Source: Castanea sativa
Lineage: Eukaryota > Streptophyta > Magnoliopsida > Fagales > Fagaceae
Direction of reading: 5' to 3'
Assembly: GCF_040712315.1 (NCBI RefSeq)
Contig: NC_134019.1
Coordinates: 33,823,873-33,887,872, forward strand
DNA: 64,000 nucleotides
The translations under genes were made by a program, and so were the position numbers. The notes under the pieces were generated by a model that made no database searches, was not told the DNA's origin, and was given only the letters and a program-made list of their open reading frames with translations. Below, piece by piece: positions 22,422 through 31,735 of this stretch; the first letter of the stretch is position 1, and each line of letters opens with the position of its first letter.

Positions 22422-23060
22422 CTATTCCTCGATGTTCATTGCATGTACATGGTCATCCATCTCCATCATGGCAACGTAACATTCCCGCGCAGCCACCTGA
22501 TTTTCGCGTAGTTCTTCAACTCCGTATTCGGTGGGAAACTTAATCATCAAATGGTAGGTAGAGGTGACGGCCTTCCATGCATTGAGAGTGGGTCGTCCGA
22601 CTATGGCATTATATGCTGAGGAGTAATCAACCACGAGAAAGGAAACATCCTTGACTATTTGTTGCGGGTAGTCTCCTACCGTCACCGCCAACGTGACGGA
22701 TCCTAGAGGATAGACCCGGGTTCCTCCAAAGCCAACGAGGGGCGTGCATGCCGGGATCAGGCGCTCTTTAGCAATCCCCATTTGCTGGAACGCGGGGTAG
22801 TAAAGGATATCTGTTGAGCTCCTGTTGTCCACCAAAACTCAGTGGATGTTGAAGTCCCCTGCCTGTATGCTAACCACGAGCGCGTCGTCATAGGGGTGGT
22901 GAAGGCGTCGGGCCTCCTCTTCCGAAAACTCGATGCTGGAGCTGTTTCGTTGTGTTCCTTCTGGTGAGGACCCCGTCGACTGGACGCTTTGTACCGTCCG
23001 TAAATAGGTCTTTCTGGCCTTTTTAGACGACCCTGCTGAAGTGTCGCCCCCTATTATCAT
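22422..23060 (-). pseudogene. Gypsy 1 protease region
   Basis: The active-site segment reads VLVDNRSSTDILYYPAFQQM (near 22780-22835). The family has D-N-G-S-S there, so the Gly next to the catalytic Asp is replaced by Arg. A TGA at 22836-22838 lies just before it. Later blocks (YNAIVGRPTLN) fit retroviral-type aspartic proteases of this lineage. Non-functional on both counts. Confidence 0.8.
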
Positions 23061-23102
23061 CTGGATGTCTGCTACCGGTGGTCTGGGATGTTCGTTTTCC
23101 CG

Positions 23103-24433
23103 TCAGGGATTTTGTTCATGGTTTTGATCCGTTCTCTCCTTCCTGACGAACCTCTGCAACCTACCCTGCCTAATGAGGGCTTCAATTTGCTGTTTCAAGT
23201 CATAGCAATCCGCTGTATCATGACCATGATCGCCATGAAAGCGGTAGTACCTGTCTCTTGGCCTCTTATTAGGATCTCCCTTTAGCTTGCCAGGGAACGT
23301 TAAAGTTCCTTCATCCTTAATCTGCATTAACACCTGGTCAATTGGGGCGGTGAGGGGGTGAAGTTTGTAAACCTTCCTGTAGGCGGCTTGGGTCGCCGAT
23401 CCTCCCGTCGTTCTACAGTTCTTGCCCTTTTGTTCCCCTTGTCTGGTTGCATATCTTCCGGCCTTTCCCTCTTTTTGGGCTTGTCTTCTCTAGAGAGCAA
23501 GGCGTCCTTTGCGTTCATATACTTTGTCGCCCTGTAATACACGTCGGACATAGTCTTTGGGTCATTCTTGTATAAAGAGAACAGGAACTTACCCTTCCGT
23601 AGCCCGTTCGTGAATGATGCCACGAGTATCTTGTCATCGGCCTCATCTATCTAGAGGGATTCTCTGTTGAATCGGTTGAGGTATGATCTCAAGGTCTCGC
23701 CTTCTCGTTGCCAGATGTTCAACAAACACGCAGTGGATTTCTTATGCCGGTGACTTCCAATGAAGTGGGATACAAACTGCGCGCCTAGTTCCTTAAAAGT
23801 GCTGATGGAGTTAGGCGTTAGCCTACTGTACCAGTCCCTTGTAGGTCCTTTCAACGTGGTGAGGAAAGCCCTGCACATGACTTCGTTTGGCACGCCCTGA
23901 AGATGCATCAGGGTCTTGAAAGATTCCAAGTGATCCAAAGGGTCCTTGGATCCGGCATAGTTCTTTATGTTTGGCATGCGAAATTTTGGAGGAAGGGGGC
24001 ACAAAGTCACGGGCGTTGTGAACGGCGAATCTGTTCTGTGGACTAGGTCATCCAAGTCGCTAGATATCCGTCCCCTCAAGGCACTCATCATCACGTCCAT
24101 ACGTTCCCTCATCTGTTGCATCTCCGCTACGATGTGAGGTGGTAGGGAGTCCAAGACGGACGGCGAGTTTGTCTCCGGCCGCTCCGGCCTAGTCGGTGCA
24201 GTGCTACCTTCAGGCCCGACAGCGTTCCTCCCCTCCGGGCTCGCGACTTCCTGGTCTTCCTCTGGTGCACTTTGATGTGCATTCCTTTGTCGTAGTTGCT
24301 CTTCTAAATCATGATTCTGCTTAGTGAGGTGCTCAACAGCCGCTGCAAGCGTTTGGACTTGCCTTTCTAGCGCTATAGCATGCTGTTCTTCGCCTTGATT
24401 GTTGATTGTCGCCATCGATCTGGTGAGTACCAT
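23103..24433 (-). pseudogene. Gypsy 1 gag
   Basis: The ATG at 24433 opens a coiled-coil N-terminus (VQTLAAAVEHLTKQNHDLEE). The capsid-like retrotransposon gag domain follows (YAGSKDPLDHLESFKTLM, CRAFLTTLKGPTRDWYSRL, FKELGAQFVSHFIGS). A TAG at 23651 interrupts the frame, which continues with FTNGLRKGKF...VYYRATKYMNA. After a frameshift near 23330 comes a Cys/His region (YYRFHGDHGHDTADCYDLK). Gag would form the particle that packages element RNA. Confidence 0.9.
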
Positions 24434-24491
24434 GCAACTTTTTGTCTTAGGAATAGAGCAAAGGCTGAATAGTCTTCCCTACGCTCTCGAT

Positions 24492-24512
24492 TTTCCCACA
24501 GACGGCGCTAAC
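24492..24512 (-). promoter_or_regulatory. Primer-binding site of Gypsy 1
   Basis: The minus strand reads GTTAGCGCCGTCTGTGGGAA directly after the 5' LTR. It resembles the TTGGCGCCGTCTGTGGG sites of plant Tat elements, with G changed to A at the third base of that word. The GCGCCGT core matches the 3' end of plant tRNA-Asp. Confidence 0.72.
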
Positions 24513-25055
24513 TAATGATGCCGAAAAAATCACCAATAAGTTGCAAACACTCTCCAACCCGTGCCAACACCTGCAAAGAGAAAACAAAGAGACCTAAAAG
24601 AGAGCACCGGTGTGGTGCCGGCCAAAAACCCTCCGAAGGTTAAGTTAGAATTTCTTTACAACTCTAGAGTCCAGAGTTGAGTCAATTGTGCGTACCTCGA
24701 GTTATGGGGGTTTTGATGTATTTATAGAGGCGTGGAATTGACTTCCATCCCTTGATTACCAAGTTTTTTCCTTTTATACCTCCAAGAATTCTTTTTCTTA
24801 TAAAATTCCTCCAATCAAGGCTAACGTGTAGTGCAAGAATTCTTCATATATATGTTGGTGTGAATTACAATCAAGGCCACGTCAGCCCCAATCATATGGC
24901 GTAATTTGAGGTAGCCCGGAGAACGACAGGAGAAATTATACGCATGTACTCTACTTGCCCGTCCACTACGCATCCGTCCACCTTGGTCATATAACCCGTC
25001 GCCCTATCGTAACAATTTCGTGGTGGCACCGTCATGTTGGTTTTATCCCAGATCA
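24513..25055 (-). repeat. 5' LTR of Gypsy 1
   Basis: Matches 15162-15706. The inner edge has TAATGATGCC where the outer LTR has TGATGATGCC. The outer edge is GATCA, followed by the CCTAT duplication (25056-25060). TATA box on the minus strand at 24719-24726. Confidence 0.92.
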
Positions 25056-26253
25056 CCTATCATCTCCATCTTCTGCATATTCTTTATTTATCATATCAAT
25101 ATCACAGTACCTTCTTCAACACCTCCTCGTTACATCGCTGTTGAGGATATTACCCTTGACTGTGGCAGTGAAACTTCAGGCAAGTCGAAGGGCATGGATG
25201 GGCGTTACTGGAGTGGAGACTTTTAGTCCAAGTTCTTTCCCAAAGAAGAACATAATCTCAAATCTGTTACCTCTCAAACTCCAGAAGAATTCACAGATAT
25301 AAAAGCCCCCTACACAACAGCATTGTATATCTTATTCTCAATTCACGTACGTGTTTCCACTCACTGTTGGCCCGAAATTTGTTCGATTGCACTTTTTCCC
25401 TTTCTCTTACTCAGGTTTTCAAGAGTCTGAGGACAATTTCACTGTCAAAGCAGGTTCGTTCACCTTACTTAGAAACTTCAGTGCTGCTTCGAATCATGGT
25501 TATACTGGGCAAAATGAGATTGTAAAAGAGTTCTGCATCTACGTCGACGACGTTAATAAAAAATTGAATATAACCTTCGTCCCTTTTTCAGATACTACTT
25601 CTAGTAATTTCTATGCTTTCATTAATGGAATTGAGATTGTCTCCATGCCTAAAGACCTGTACTACAGTCCTGAAGGTCAAACTCAAAGTGAGAAAATCCC
25701 TCCTTATGTTGGCGAAAGTCTTCGGTTCTACATAAACTACAACATGGCACTCCAGATGGTTTTTTGAATAAACGTGGGTGGGAGCTTGATATTACCTGCA
25801 GAAGACACTGGCTTCTTTAGAGAATGGTCCACGGATATATGTTATTTCGAGGATGAAGGCGTATTCCTTCACAGTCCATCTTTGGTGCCAAACTACTCAA
25901 AAATAGAAAATTACACTGCACCAGATGATGTCTATCGATTTGCAATGACCAGTCATCATTTAGATTACAGATTACCAGTTGATTCAGGATTCAATTACCT
26001 GGTGATATTACATTTCTGTGAGATAGACCTCAATATAAGCCTCAATAGCCAAAGGTCATTCAGTATAGATATAGACCATAAGTCATCAGTTGAAGATGAT
26101 GCTAATGTAATATGGTGGACTGGCAATCGCGATACGCCTATTTACAAAGATTACGTAGTACTATCAAAAGAAGAAAAGGTTGAGGACAACAATAAGTTTC
26201 TCCTCATTTATTTTTTGAGTAAAGACGATAAAAACGGTGCCATTTTCAAATAC
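25056..26253 (+). pseudogene. Malectin-like receptor kinase (CrRLK1L-type) ectodomain, broken and truncated
   Basis: It continues the gene begun at 15133: the rest of the signal peptide, then YIAVEDITLDCGSE and DGRYWSGDF. A TAG at about 25225 and a 1- or 2-base frameshift near 25345-25360 follow. The frame then reads PKFVRLHFFPFSYSGF, FTVKAGSFTLLRNFSA, YAFINGIEIVSMPKDLYY, a TGA at 25765, and NVGGSLILPAEDTGFFREW ... FNYLVILHFCEIDLNISL. These are the two malectin-like domains of FERONIA-type receptors, which sense the cell wall or peptide ligands at the plasma membrane. The gene ends abruptly at 26253, at the start of the TIM44 cassette array. The transmembrane and kinase parts are absent, so no functional receptor can be made. 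Confidence 0.87.
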
Positions 26254-28146
26254 TAGTTGGTCTATGTCTCATATTTATATTCTTGTCATTTGAAATTGTA
26301 TTAAATCAAAATGTTGGAATCATTGTATTCTATTGTATATTTTGTTAATCTAATCTCAAAGTCATCTCTTGATTACAAGGTGGCATATCATGCGTCGAAT
26401 ATATGGTATTCTTTCCTTAACAAATATTGGCATCACAAGGACTGGTGATGGTAGGTGGATATGAATGTCTTCCCATATAACCACATTTGGTGTGGGCTCC
26501 CTTACTAGCTTGGCATATCATTAATTCAAGTTTCCATGTCAACTATCTTCTCTTTGGCGGAGTTAAGCTGACAAGTCATCATTTTCCTTAACCATGTATA
26601 TCATTGATAGAAATGATTCAAGTTATATTCTTATCCATGAAATGTAACGGTGGGGATCTTGAACCCTGCCACAGCACAAAACCAAATAAATAAATAATAG
26701 TTAAAACCCAAAGAAACAGTAAACTATGGCCAAGAAAATAACCTGAGCTGGAGCACCAAAAAGCTTCATGCTCCTGCAAAAACTAGAGGCTGTGACACTG
26801 TTTTGAAAAATCCGAGATGGGTTTTGTAAACGACGTGTTTTTCTCACTTGTGAGGCAAAAGGGTTTTAAGAATAGTATCTCTTCCATTGAAAAGCCAAGT
26901 GCTTCAACTTAGATTGTCGAACTCTTTCCCAAGATGCCATTTTTTTCAAGTTAGAGATTTCAAATTGTTGCATTTATATGATTTTTGTGAAATAATTTTC
27001 TTCCAGAGAGAGAGAGAGAGAGAGAGAGTGAGAGAATGGTGTAATAAATTCAAAGTTTTCTAAACCCCAAATCAACTAGGAATGGCCGAAAGAAAGAGAT
27101 TGGAGAACAAGAAAACCCAAATGACTTGGGAATAGGGGTAGCAAGAATTGGGCTGGGCCTGGCGTGCAAATTGTTTAGTAAGCCCAAAATATTTAATATT
27201 CTAATGGGCCCAAGACATTTCATGCTTCTAAGGCCTAATCCAAGATTCAAATCCTATTTGGCCTGGCACATTTTCAGAATGAAATTCTCATCACTCTATA
27301 AGCATCTTCAACCAAAATCAAGGAAAAAAAAATCATATAAAAAGTTTTTTTTTTTTTTTCTATTTGGGCTGGCACATTTTCAGAATGAATTCGCCATTAC
27401 TATATAAGCATCTTCAATTGAAAAAAGGAAAAAAAAAATCATATAAAAAGTATTTTGTTTTTTTATCTCAAAAAGTAGGTTGTTGTTGCATAAAAATTTT
27501 GACATCGAATTGTTACTACATCAAAGGAATAAGAGATGGATTAAGAAAAATAAAAGGCTATAGCCAATTACAAAAGCCTCTGTTTTTTATTTTTATTTTT
27601 TATGATCAGTTTGGAAAATCAATGCATCAAACTATATGCTAATGGTAAAGTGCCAATAGCTTGTATTTCAATTGGTATATCTCATGATTGTTTTAAAGGT
27701 ATAAATCTTCTCTCCCATTGTAATTATTGAATTATAATACTATTGATAATATGAATGATATATTTCTTAAGCACAATAACGTTTAGACATGGATCTAAGT
27801 ATATATCGCAAACTTCTCAAAAAAAAAAGAAGAAGAAGTATATATCACAAGAGTTACATTTGCATTCAATGGAAATTAACATACTCTCCAAATTTAATGG
27901 TAGACTATGATAGTTTGATGTCAATGGACCAATACTTTTCCATTTTACGGTTGAATTTAAATAAGAAAAAATTTAAGATATATGAGGCAATTCATCATTT
28001 AATTAATTCGATACTATTAAATGAGAATCTTAATACAATTTGATTAGTGTTTCGACTTGCCATTGGGGAGACTTTGTAATGCCTAAGTCAGTAAACTAGT
28101 TGTATGAGAGTATGGGTGATTTTACAGAATACATTTTGCACAATAC
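26254..28146 (-). repeat. TIM44 5'-cassette, array 1 unit 1
   Basis: A 1,893-bp unit. Read on the minus strand it has about 1 kb of AT-rich sequence, site II-type promoter words (GGGCCCATT, GCCCAGCCCAATT), a CT-rich leader, TIM44 exon 1 (26743-26940), intron 1, the first 9 bases of exon 2 (GGTTCAAG-), then about 0.4 kb of unrelated sequence. Tandem with units 2-4. Confidence 0.88.
26743..26940 (-). pseudogene. TIM44: TIM44 exon 1 copy (unit 1)
   Basis: The 198-bp exon is open from the ATG (26940) to a GT donor. It encodes the Arg-rich presequence-like N-terminus (MASW...VRQSKLKHLAFQWKR type). All later TIM44 exons are absent here. Confidence 0.82.
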
Positions 28147-28534
28147 TAGTTGTTCTATGTCTCATATTTATATTCTTGTCATTTGAAATTGAATTAAATC
28201 AAATTCTTGTCATTTGAAATTGAATTAAATCAAAATGTTGGGATCATTGTATTGTATTGTATATTTTGTTAATCTAATCTCAAAGTCATCTCTTGATTAC
28301 AAGGTGGCATATCATGCGTCGGATATATGGTATTCTTTCCTTAACTAATATTGGCGTTGTAGAGAGGGAAAATTTCCGACCTATTACAAGCTAACACATC
28401 ATACTACCAAGTCCACAAAATACAACCAATTACAAGGCGCCACGTACTGCTGCTAGGTTTTGCCATCACTATTCAGAAACCAATAGAAATTTGCCAAGTG
28501 TCATTGAAATAAAGGCATGAAACTGCATCAGCAG

Positions 28535-28624
28535 GTGTAAGCAATGACACAAGCAGCCCCGCACGTGTAAGCGATAACACAAGCGATCCAGCACGTGTAA
28601 GCGATGACATAAGCGAACCAATCA
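28535..28624 (+). repeat. Three 30-bp tandem units in the U3 of Gypsy 2
   Basis: GTGTAAGCRATRACACAAGC begins at 28535, 28565 and 28595. The junctions of units 2 and 3 form CACGTG G-boxes. The repeats sit about 60-150 bp upstream of the TATA box, as enhancer repeats often do. They are conserved in the 3' LTR with small changes. Confidence 0.85.
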
Positions 28625-28684
28625 GGCTGTGACAAGTGTCACCAATCAGACTCTACCACATGTCGCTCACCCACCCCTAAACTC

Positions 28685-28692
28685 CTATAAAT
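28685..28692 (+). promoter_or_regulatory. TATA box of the Gypsy 2 5' LTR
   Basis: TATAAATA in CTCCTATAAATAGAAGCC. The 3' LTR has TATAACTA at the same place, so that copy is damaged. Confidence 0.65.
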
Positions 28693-29279
28693 AGAAGCCT
28701 TCCTAAGACATTGAAGGAGGACAGAAGAAAAGAAGATATCTTGAGTTCAGAAATCCAGAAGCTCTGCCGGAATCAAACCCCAAAGCCTCCAAGAATTTCA
28801 AGAACTTCAACCTCGAATACAGACAATATTCGAAGCAAAATCATCCAAACTACTTGTCCAGATCTTAAAGGTCACTAGAATCAAGCTCAAAAGCCTCCAG
28901 AAACCTTAACGAGCCACAAATCAGTGAAGCTCTAAGGATTCTAGCCTCTAAAGCTTTGAAGAACTTCCACCACAAACCTTCAGAAAAGAAGAACACGAAG
29001 AACAAAGAATTCCTAACAAGCTCATAGCCAGAGATTCATTGTAATTCTGTTTCAAAGATCTTTGATCCATTCCTCAACCAAATTGAAGGATATCTTGTGT
29101 TCGAATCAGAATCACATCACCACAATTCCAATCAATAAAAATTTCAAGGAGATCGAATCAGAGGATCACTCTTTTGTAATTACAGAGAATTGTACCACAT
29201 ATTCATCAATACAAATTTGCATTTGTGAAACTATTTTACTTGTTTGATTTATTTCAAACTAAGAATTTAGTCGTCTACA

Positions 29280-29301
29280 AATTTTGGCACGCCCGGTGGG
29301 A
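29280..29301 (+). promoter_or_regulatory. Primer-binding site of Gypsy 2
   Basis: TTTTGGCACGCCCGGTGGGA follows the 5' LTR directly. It is of the TTTGGCRCGCCCGGTGGGAC type common in plant Gypsy elements. Confidence 0.7.
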
Positions 29302-29368
29302 CCTCTCTGCCTCTCATCTCATTCTCCTTCAAAGAAAACAAATCTTCATCATCTTGCTACCAACTTCA

Positions 29369-30742
29369 ATGGCCACTAGCAAGAACATTCAAGCTTCAAC
29401 AATAGCTACTTCAATTAAACTTGGTACGGCTACCACCAACAATTGCATTGGAGCAATCAATTGTAGCCAACTTAAAGCTCACAATCAACTTCAATCAACC
29501 AAGGAAGCCAAGGTCCAGACAATCATCTCCTTAGACCCTCTTAAAAGAAACAAGGTCATCAACAAGGACATCTCCACCTTGGAACACCTCAAGTATGGGG
29601 GCAAATCCCCTTCTTCCTTCACAAGAAGTTGGTCGCACAATTTCTCTCTCATCAAAGAGAACCCAAAAGATAAGATTTCACGTGCTCACTTCAATTCAAG
29701 TCCTTCTCCATCATCTGTGGAAGTTGGGTCAGTCATGATGACTAACACCTCTACCATGGAAGAAAAGATGGCTGAAATGGAACAAAGGGTCGTCCTTCTC
29801 ACAAAAGCACTTGAAGATAAGGACCTCCAAATTGCAACTTTAATGAACAAACTCGAAGAACAAGATCTTGGTGAATTAAGCCATGGTCATAAATTCACAT
29901 CTGCGAAGGATGATGAAGGAAAAGAAATTGAAAACACTCCACGACAAGAACAAATCACCTCAATGGCCTCAACATCTATCCAACAATTGCAGGACATGAT
30001 AACAAATACCATACGAGCACAATATGGAGGTTCTTCTACAAATTCTCTCATATATTCAAAACCCTATACGAAGCGCATTGACAATATGAGAATGCCAAAT
30101 GGGTATCAAGCCCCTAAGTTCTTGCAATTTGATGGAAAGGGAAACCCTAAGCAACACGTTGCTCACTTTGTAGAAACTTGCGAGAACGTAGGGACTTAAG
30201 GAGGCCTATTTGTAAAGCAGTTCGTTCGTTCACTAAAAGGGAATGCCTTTGATTGGTATACAGACTTAGAACCCGAGTCAATCGATAGTTGGGAACAACT
30301 TGAAAGGGAGTTCCTCAACCAGTTCTACAGCACACGTTGTACGATAAGCATGATGGAGCTTACCAATACTAAGCAGTGGAAAGACGAGCCCATTGTTGAC
30401 TATATCAATCGATGGCGTTCTTTGAGTCTAGACTGTAAGGATAGACTTTCTGAAATATCTGCCGTAGAAATGTGCATCCAAGGCATGCACTGGGGACTTC
30501 TGTACATCCTGTAAGGGATAAAACCCCGAACATTTGAAGAATTGGCAACTCGTGCGCACAACATGGAATTGAGGATCTCTAGCCACAAAAATACAAAACC
30601 TCCCATACTTGAGGAAAGTAGAAAGGAAGTAAAGATGAATGACATGAATACAAATGGCAATCTCAAAGACCCAATAACTGTTAACACTGCCATAATTAAG
30701 GTTCCAAGGAGAGAAGCAAAGGCAAATAAAAAAACAACTTGA
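29369..30742 (+). pseudogene. Gypsy 2 gag
   Basis: From the ATG at 29369 the frame shows a coiled coil (MEEKMAEMEQRVVLLTKALE) and then the retrotransposon gag domain: KFLQFDGKGNPKQHVAHFVE, and after a TAA at 30197 the same frame gives SLKGNAFDWYTDLEP, WEQLEREFLNQFYSTR and EPIVDYINRWRSLSLDC. A second stop lies near 30511, and the frame reads on to 30742. The gag domain is complete in outline but has two internal stops. Confidence 0.87.
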
Positions 30743-30865
30743 AGGATGGCAAAAGAACGAAGTGCGTCGTCTGACCTTTAAGGAACGTGAGCAAAAATCA
30801 TATCCGTTCCCTGATGAAGATGTGCCAAACATCTTAGAACAACTATTACAATAAAGCTAGTTGAA

Positions 30866-31180
30866 TTGCCAGAATGCAAGCGACCAGAAGACATAGGGAA
30901 AGTTGATGACCCTAACTACTGCAAATATCATCGCATCATTGGCCACCCAATTCAAAAATGCTTCGTCTTCAAAGAACAAATCATGGAGCTTGCTAGAGAA
31001 AACAAGATTGATTTAGACCTTGATGAAGTTGTCGGGTCAAACCATGTGACCATTGCTTGTGATGTACTTCCAACTCTCAGGCAGGGGGCAAACACCAATA
31101 AGACTTACAAATTGATTGACAATGATGGCATAAGGATCGGCCCTATCAATGGGAAGTTTCTCAAATACTTCTTTGCTTGA
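30866..31180 (+). pseudogene. Gypsy 2 post-gag Cys/His segment
   Basis: PECKRPEDIGKVDDPNYCKY and HPIQKCFVFKEQIMELA match the conserved region that follows gag in this lineage, with a CxxH...H..KC knuckle. The region linking it to gag (30743-30865) is frame-broken. No protease domain follows. Confidence 0.72.
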
Positions 31181-31310
31181 AAATCGAGAACTGCTCCTCG
31201 GTAAGAGTTTAAACTACTTACTGTAGCACTACAAGGGTACATGATGTCTTCCCATTACCTTTGAAAGTGTACAAATAAGGAGAAATTAATCCCATTCTAT
31301 GTTACCATTT

Positions 31311-31478
31311 GTGAGTGTGGCGTAGTGGCTGGATGCCCATGTCGCCTTTGAGGCCAAGGTCTCGGGTTCGATCAGAGGTGATACCCATTATTGCACAATT
31401 GGTACCCATGAAATGCCGTGGGGTGTAGGGTGAGGATTACACACGTGAGCCCTCCCTTTTTGTAAAAAGAAACAACCA
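31311..31478 (+). mobile_element. tRNA-derived SINE
   Basis: An RNA polymerase III promoter is visible: box A TGGCGTAGTGG (31319-31329, a full match to TRGYNNARNGG-type) and box B GGTTCGATC (31366-31374), 36 bp apart. The body ends CCCTCCCTTTTTGTAAAAAG, a T-rich/A-rich tail like plant Au-type SINEs. No clear target duplication. It is not a functional tRNA, because no acceptor stem pairs. Confidence 0.7.
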
Positions 31479-31735
31479 AAAAAGAAAAATCATAAAAAAA
31501 AAATTTAATTAAAAAATATATATTGAACTACGTAATGATTTGATCCCTCTCGAGGGTACGTAGGCAACTTAGTATCTTTTTGCTAAGTTCAGTCACTCAA
31601 AAAAAAAAAAGAGTTTCATTGTTAAAACATGAAAAGAAAGGAGCAAGGAATAAGTCTTCTTTATTGATCAACAAAAGGAAAGTGGTACAGGGGAAAGCAT
31701 GATGACACGTATGAAAGGAATTAAAATACAAAAGA
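31479..31735 (+). other. Gypsy 2 internal spacer
   Basis: A/T-rich sequence with the segment CTCTCGAGGGTACGTAGGCAAC, known to me as common downstream of gag in plant Gypsy elements. No gene. Confidence 0.4.

Larger units (their letters stand above)
15162..25055 (-). mobile_element. Gypsy 1: Tat-type LTR retrotransposon, complete but decayed
   Basis: The 9,894-bp element lies on the minus strand between two LTRs (~545 bp), flanked by the 5-bp duplication CCTAT. Read on the minus strand the order is 5' LTR, primer-binding site, gag, protease, reverse transcriptase, RNase H, a second archaeal-type RNase H, integrase, minisatellite, an opposite-strand gene, polypurine tract and 3' LTR. Two RNase H domains and an antisense gene before the 3' LTR are features of the Tat lineage of plant Ty3/Gypsy elements. 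The LTRs differ by a few percent by eye and all pol domains carry stops or frameshifts, so this is not a recent active copy. Confidence 0.93.
28358..29279 (+). repeat. 5' LTR of Gypsy 2
   Basis: Starts TGTAGAGAGGG and ends TCGTCTACA. It matches 37952-38904. It contains three tandem 30-bp units and a TATA box. Confidence 0.93.

Noticed and set aside
19589..22479. Several plus-strand open frames of 60-205 codons
   Set aside because: They lie opposite Gypsy 1 integrase, RNase H and reverse transcriptase and have no domain of their own.
31319..31374. tRNA gene
   Set aside because: Box A and box B are present but no acceptor or anticodon stem pairs; the sequence fits a SINE head.
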